Positions 12,124 through 13,838 of a stretch of 13,838 nt of DNA are shown here, piece by piece. The notes under the pieces are model-generated. The model saw only the letters and a program-made list of their open reading frames with translations. It did not search any database and was not told the DNA's origin. Position 1 is the stretch's first letter, and each line of letters starts with the position of its first letter. This DNA is from an uncultured Nocardiopsis sp. (GTDB lineage Bacteria; Actinomycetota; Actinomycetes; Streptosporangiales; Streptosporangiaceae), in NCBI GenBank assembly GCA_937957845.1, contig CALGOD010000179.1, forward strand, positions 1 to 13,838, read 5' to 3'. A program made the translations under genes and the position numbers.

Positions 12124-13838
12124 ATGACCACCACAACAACTGCTGCTACCGATCCAGCCGCCAGCCTGATCGACCCGCCCATCAGCACCGCTGTCGCGAT
12201 CTCCTACCTGCGGGTCTCCACCCGTGAACAGGCTTCCAAGGGCGGCACTGACGAAGGCTTCTCCATCCCCGCTCAACGCGACGCGGTGCGCCGCAAAGCC
12301 GACCAGCTCGGCGCGGCGATCGTGGAGGAGTTCGTCGATGCCGGAGCCTCGGCCAAGTCCGCCGACCGGCCCGACCTGATGCGGATGATCCAGTACGTCA
12401 AGACCAACAAGGTCGCCTACTGCATCGTCCACAAGGTCGACCGGCTCGCCCGCAACCGCGCCGACGACGTGACCATCCACCTCGCCCTCCAACAGGCCGG
12501 GGTCATGCTCGTCTCGGCGACGGAGAACATCGACGAGACCCCCTCGGGGATGCTGCTGCACGGGATCATGTCCACCATCGCGGAGTTCTACTCCCGCAAC
12601 CTCGCCACCGAGGTCACCAAGGGCATGACCCAGAAGGCCATCAGCGGTGGCACCCTCGGCAAGGCGCCGATCGGCTACCTCAACGTCCGCACCCGCGACG
12701 ACCAAGGCCGCGAGGTCCGCACCGTCGAACTCGACCCCGAGCGAGCGCCCCTGATTGAGTGGGCGTTCAAGGCCTACGCCTCGGGGAACTGAACCGTCAG
12801 CCAGCTCCACGACGAACTCACCTCCCGCGGACTGGTCAGCCTGCCTACCCCGAAGCGGCCATCGAAGCCGCTGGCGGTCTCCTCGGTACATCGCCTGCTG
12901 ACGAACCCCTACTACAAGGGCGATGTCGTCTACCGCGGCACCCGCTACAAGGGCACCCACCCCGCCCTCGTCCCACCCGAGGTCTGGTACCAGGTCCAGT
13001 CGGTGCTCACCGCTCACAAGACCGCCGCCGAAGCCACCCAGGTCCACGACCACTACCTCAAAGGCACCATCCACTGCGGACAATGCGGGTCCCGGCTGAT
13101 CGTCTCCAACGCCAAGAACCGACACGGCAACGTCTACTGCTACTTCGTGTGCTCCGGCCGGCACTCCAAACGCACCGACTGCACGCGCGGAGCGATCCTG
13201 ATCGAAGACGTCGAGAAGCTGATCGAGGACTACTACACCCGCGTACAGATCAGCCCCGCCCAGCGCGACGCCCTCTCCGGGATGCTCCACCACGAGTTCG
13301 ACCGACTCATGGCCGCCGAGACCGACGAACTCGAACGCCTCACCACTCGCCGAGACCGGCTCGAACACGAACAAGACCGGCTCATGCAAGCCCACTACGC
13401 CGACGCCATCCCGCTGCCCGTCCTCAAACGAGAACAAGACCGCATCCTGGGCGAACTCGACCGCCTCAACCGGCGTATCGACGCCCACCACGGCGACTAC
13501 GCCGACGCCCGCGCCCACCTCGACGACGCCCTCGGACTCCTGGCCAACTGCGCCGACATCTACCAACGGTGCGACGACGCCAACCGGCGCCTGTGCAACC
13601 AAGCCTTCTTCACCAAGGTCTACGTCGACGAAGACAACGAACTCCGCGTCGAGAACAACCGGCCCTTCGAGATGCTCCTCGACCCCGAGGTCAACGCCAA
13701 CGCACTCAACTGGACCCAGAACGGCGACAAGGCCCGAACCCCAGCCAACGATTCCATTGGCAAGGGTTCGAGCCTTATGCGCGGGGTGGAGCCAAGGGGA
13801 GTCGAACCCCTGACCTCCGGTATGCAAAACCGGCGCTC
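12124..13838 (+). pseudogene. Large serine recombinase (integrase), interrupted by one TGA and open at the right edge
   Basis: This is the site-specific recombinase expected to integrate and excise the element. The catalytic domain (about 25-165) has YLRVSTREQ with nucleophile Ser32, and VDRLARN with Arg107 and Arg110. The recombinase domain begins near 175 (GGTLGKAPIGY). Codon 223 is TGA (12790-12792), in the context AYASGN-stop-TVSQL, where related proteins would be expected to carry a sense codon (one change from TGG, Trp). Downstream the frame continues with no other defect: TNPYYKG, a zinc ribbon (cysteines at 13075, 13084, 13138 or 13150, and 13180), a coiled coil (about 13320-13500) and a C-terminal region. 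It then runs without a stop into the tRNA gene, reading RGVEPLTSGMQNRR. ATG at 12124 follows AAGGA (12115-12119) by 4 bases; the frame opens at 11965 with a GTG, but that part is the leader RNA. Confidence 0.85.
13787..13838 (-). tRNA. tRNA-Ala (UGC), 3' two-thirds, cut by the window edge
   Basis: Read on the minus strand: part of the D-arm (GAGCG), anticodon stem CCGGT/ACCGG with loop TTTGCAT (anticodon TGC, 13824-13826), variable region AGGTC, T-arm AGGGG-TTCGACT-CCCCT, and acceptor strand TGGCTCC with discriminator A at 13787. The CCA end is not fully encoded (ACC then C). The 5' acceptor strand and most of the D-arm lie beyond the window. The gene converges with the recombinase, whose frame runs through it. 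tRNA 3' ends are common ICE integration sites, so this is the likely right boundary of the element. Confidence 0.9.

Noticed and set aside
12790..12792. TGA read as selenocysteine or another programmed recoding
   Set aside because: No convincing selenocysteine-type hairpin directly follows and the family has no known selenoproteins; a TGG-to-TGA change is simpler.
11983..13827. Reverse-strand frame of about 614 codons opposite the recombinase
   Set aside because: The plus strand carries a clear serine recombinase and leader RNA. The reverse product is Val/Gly/Asp/Glu-rich filler typical of the antisense of GC-rich genes.
1..13838. CRISPR array, relaxase, toxin-antitoxin, antibiotic-resistance or restriction genes
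   Set aside because: No regularly spaced repeats and no motifs for these functions are visible on either strand.

Overview
The window is very GC-rich, with almost every codon ending in G or C. It carries the conjugation block and right end of an integrative conjugative element (ICE) from an actinomycete. The evidence for Actinomycetota is the SCO6880-like, DUF6112-like and DUF4913-like proteins, the frequent GTG starts, and strong AGGAGG-type ribosome binding sites. I cannot name a genus.

All genes lie on the + strand and fall into five blocks. Block 1 (136-2750): a membrane-anchored VirB8/TcpC-type protein, a three-domain cell-wall hydrolase, and a small two-helix membrane protein. Block 2 (2856-6122): a DUF6112 pilin-like protein that is a paralogue of the last gene of block 1, a TrbL/VirB6-like channel protein with a long Gly/Ala/Pro tail, and an SCO6880-family protein. 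Block 3 (6242-10516): a small helical protein, a VirB4-like ATPase, an unknown two-part protein, and a VirD4/TraG coupling ATPase, all overlapping by 1-4 bases. Block 4 (10602-11939): a single-stranded DNA-binding protein, a DUF4913-like protein and an 80-residue protein. Block 5 (12124 to the right edge): a large serine recombinase gene interrupted by one TGA codon, whose frame stays open into a tRNA-Ala(UGC) gene on the opposite strand. No relaxase, replication protein or left attachment site lies in the window.

Together these form a minimal Gram-positive type IV secretion system. The hydrolase opens the wall, TrbL-like and small membrane proteins form the channel, SCO6880-like plus VirB4-like protein power it, the coupling protein brings DNA, and SSB protects the single strand.

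Two non-coding signals stand out. First, the 9-mer GTGCACCTG occurs four times, always in the same direction, once in front of each of blocks 1-4. In three cases a stem-loop begins at the very next base, suggesting a shared regulatory element for the transfer regulon. Second, block 5 lacks this motif. It has instead an extended -10 promoter (TGGTAGAAT) overlapping the previous stop codon, followed by about 160 bases made almost entirely of six consecutive hairpins that end just before the recombinase ribosome binding site. This is a candidate unclassified structured leader or small RNA.
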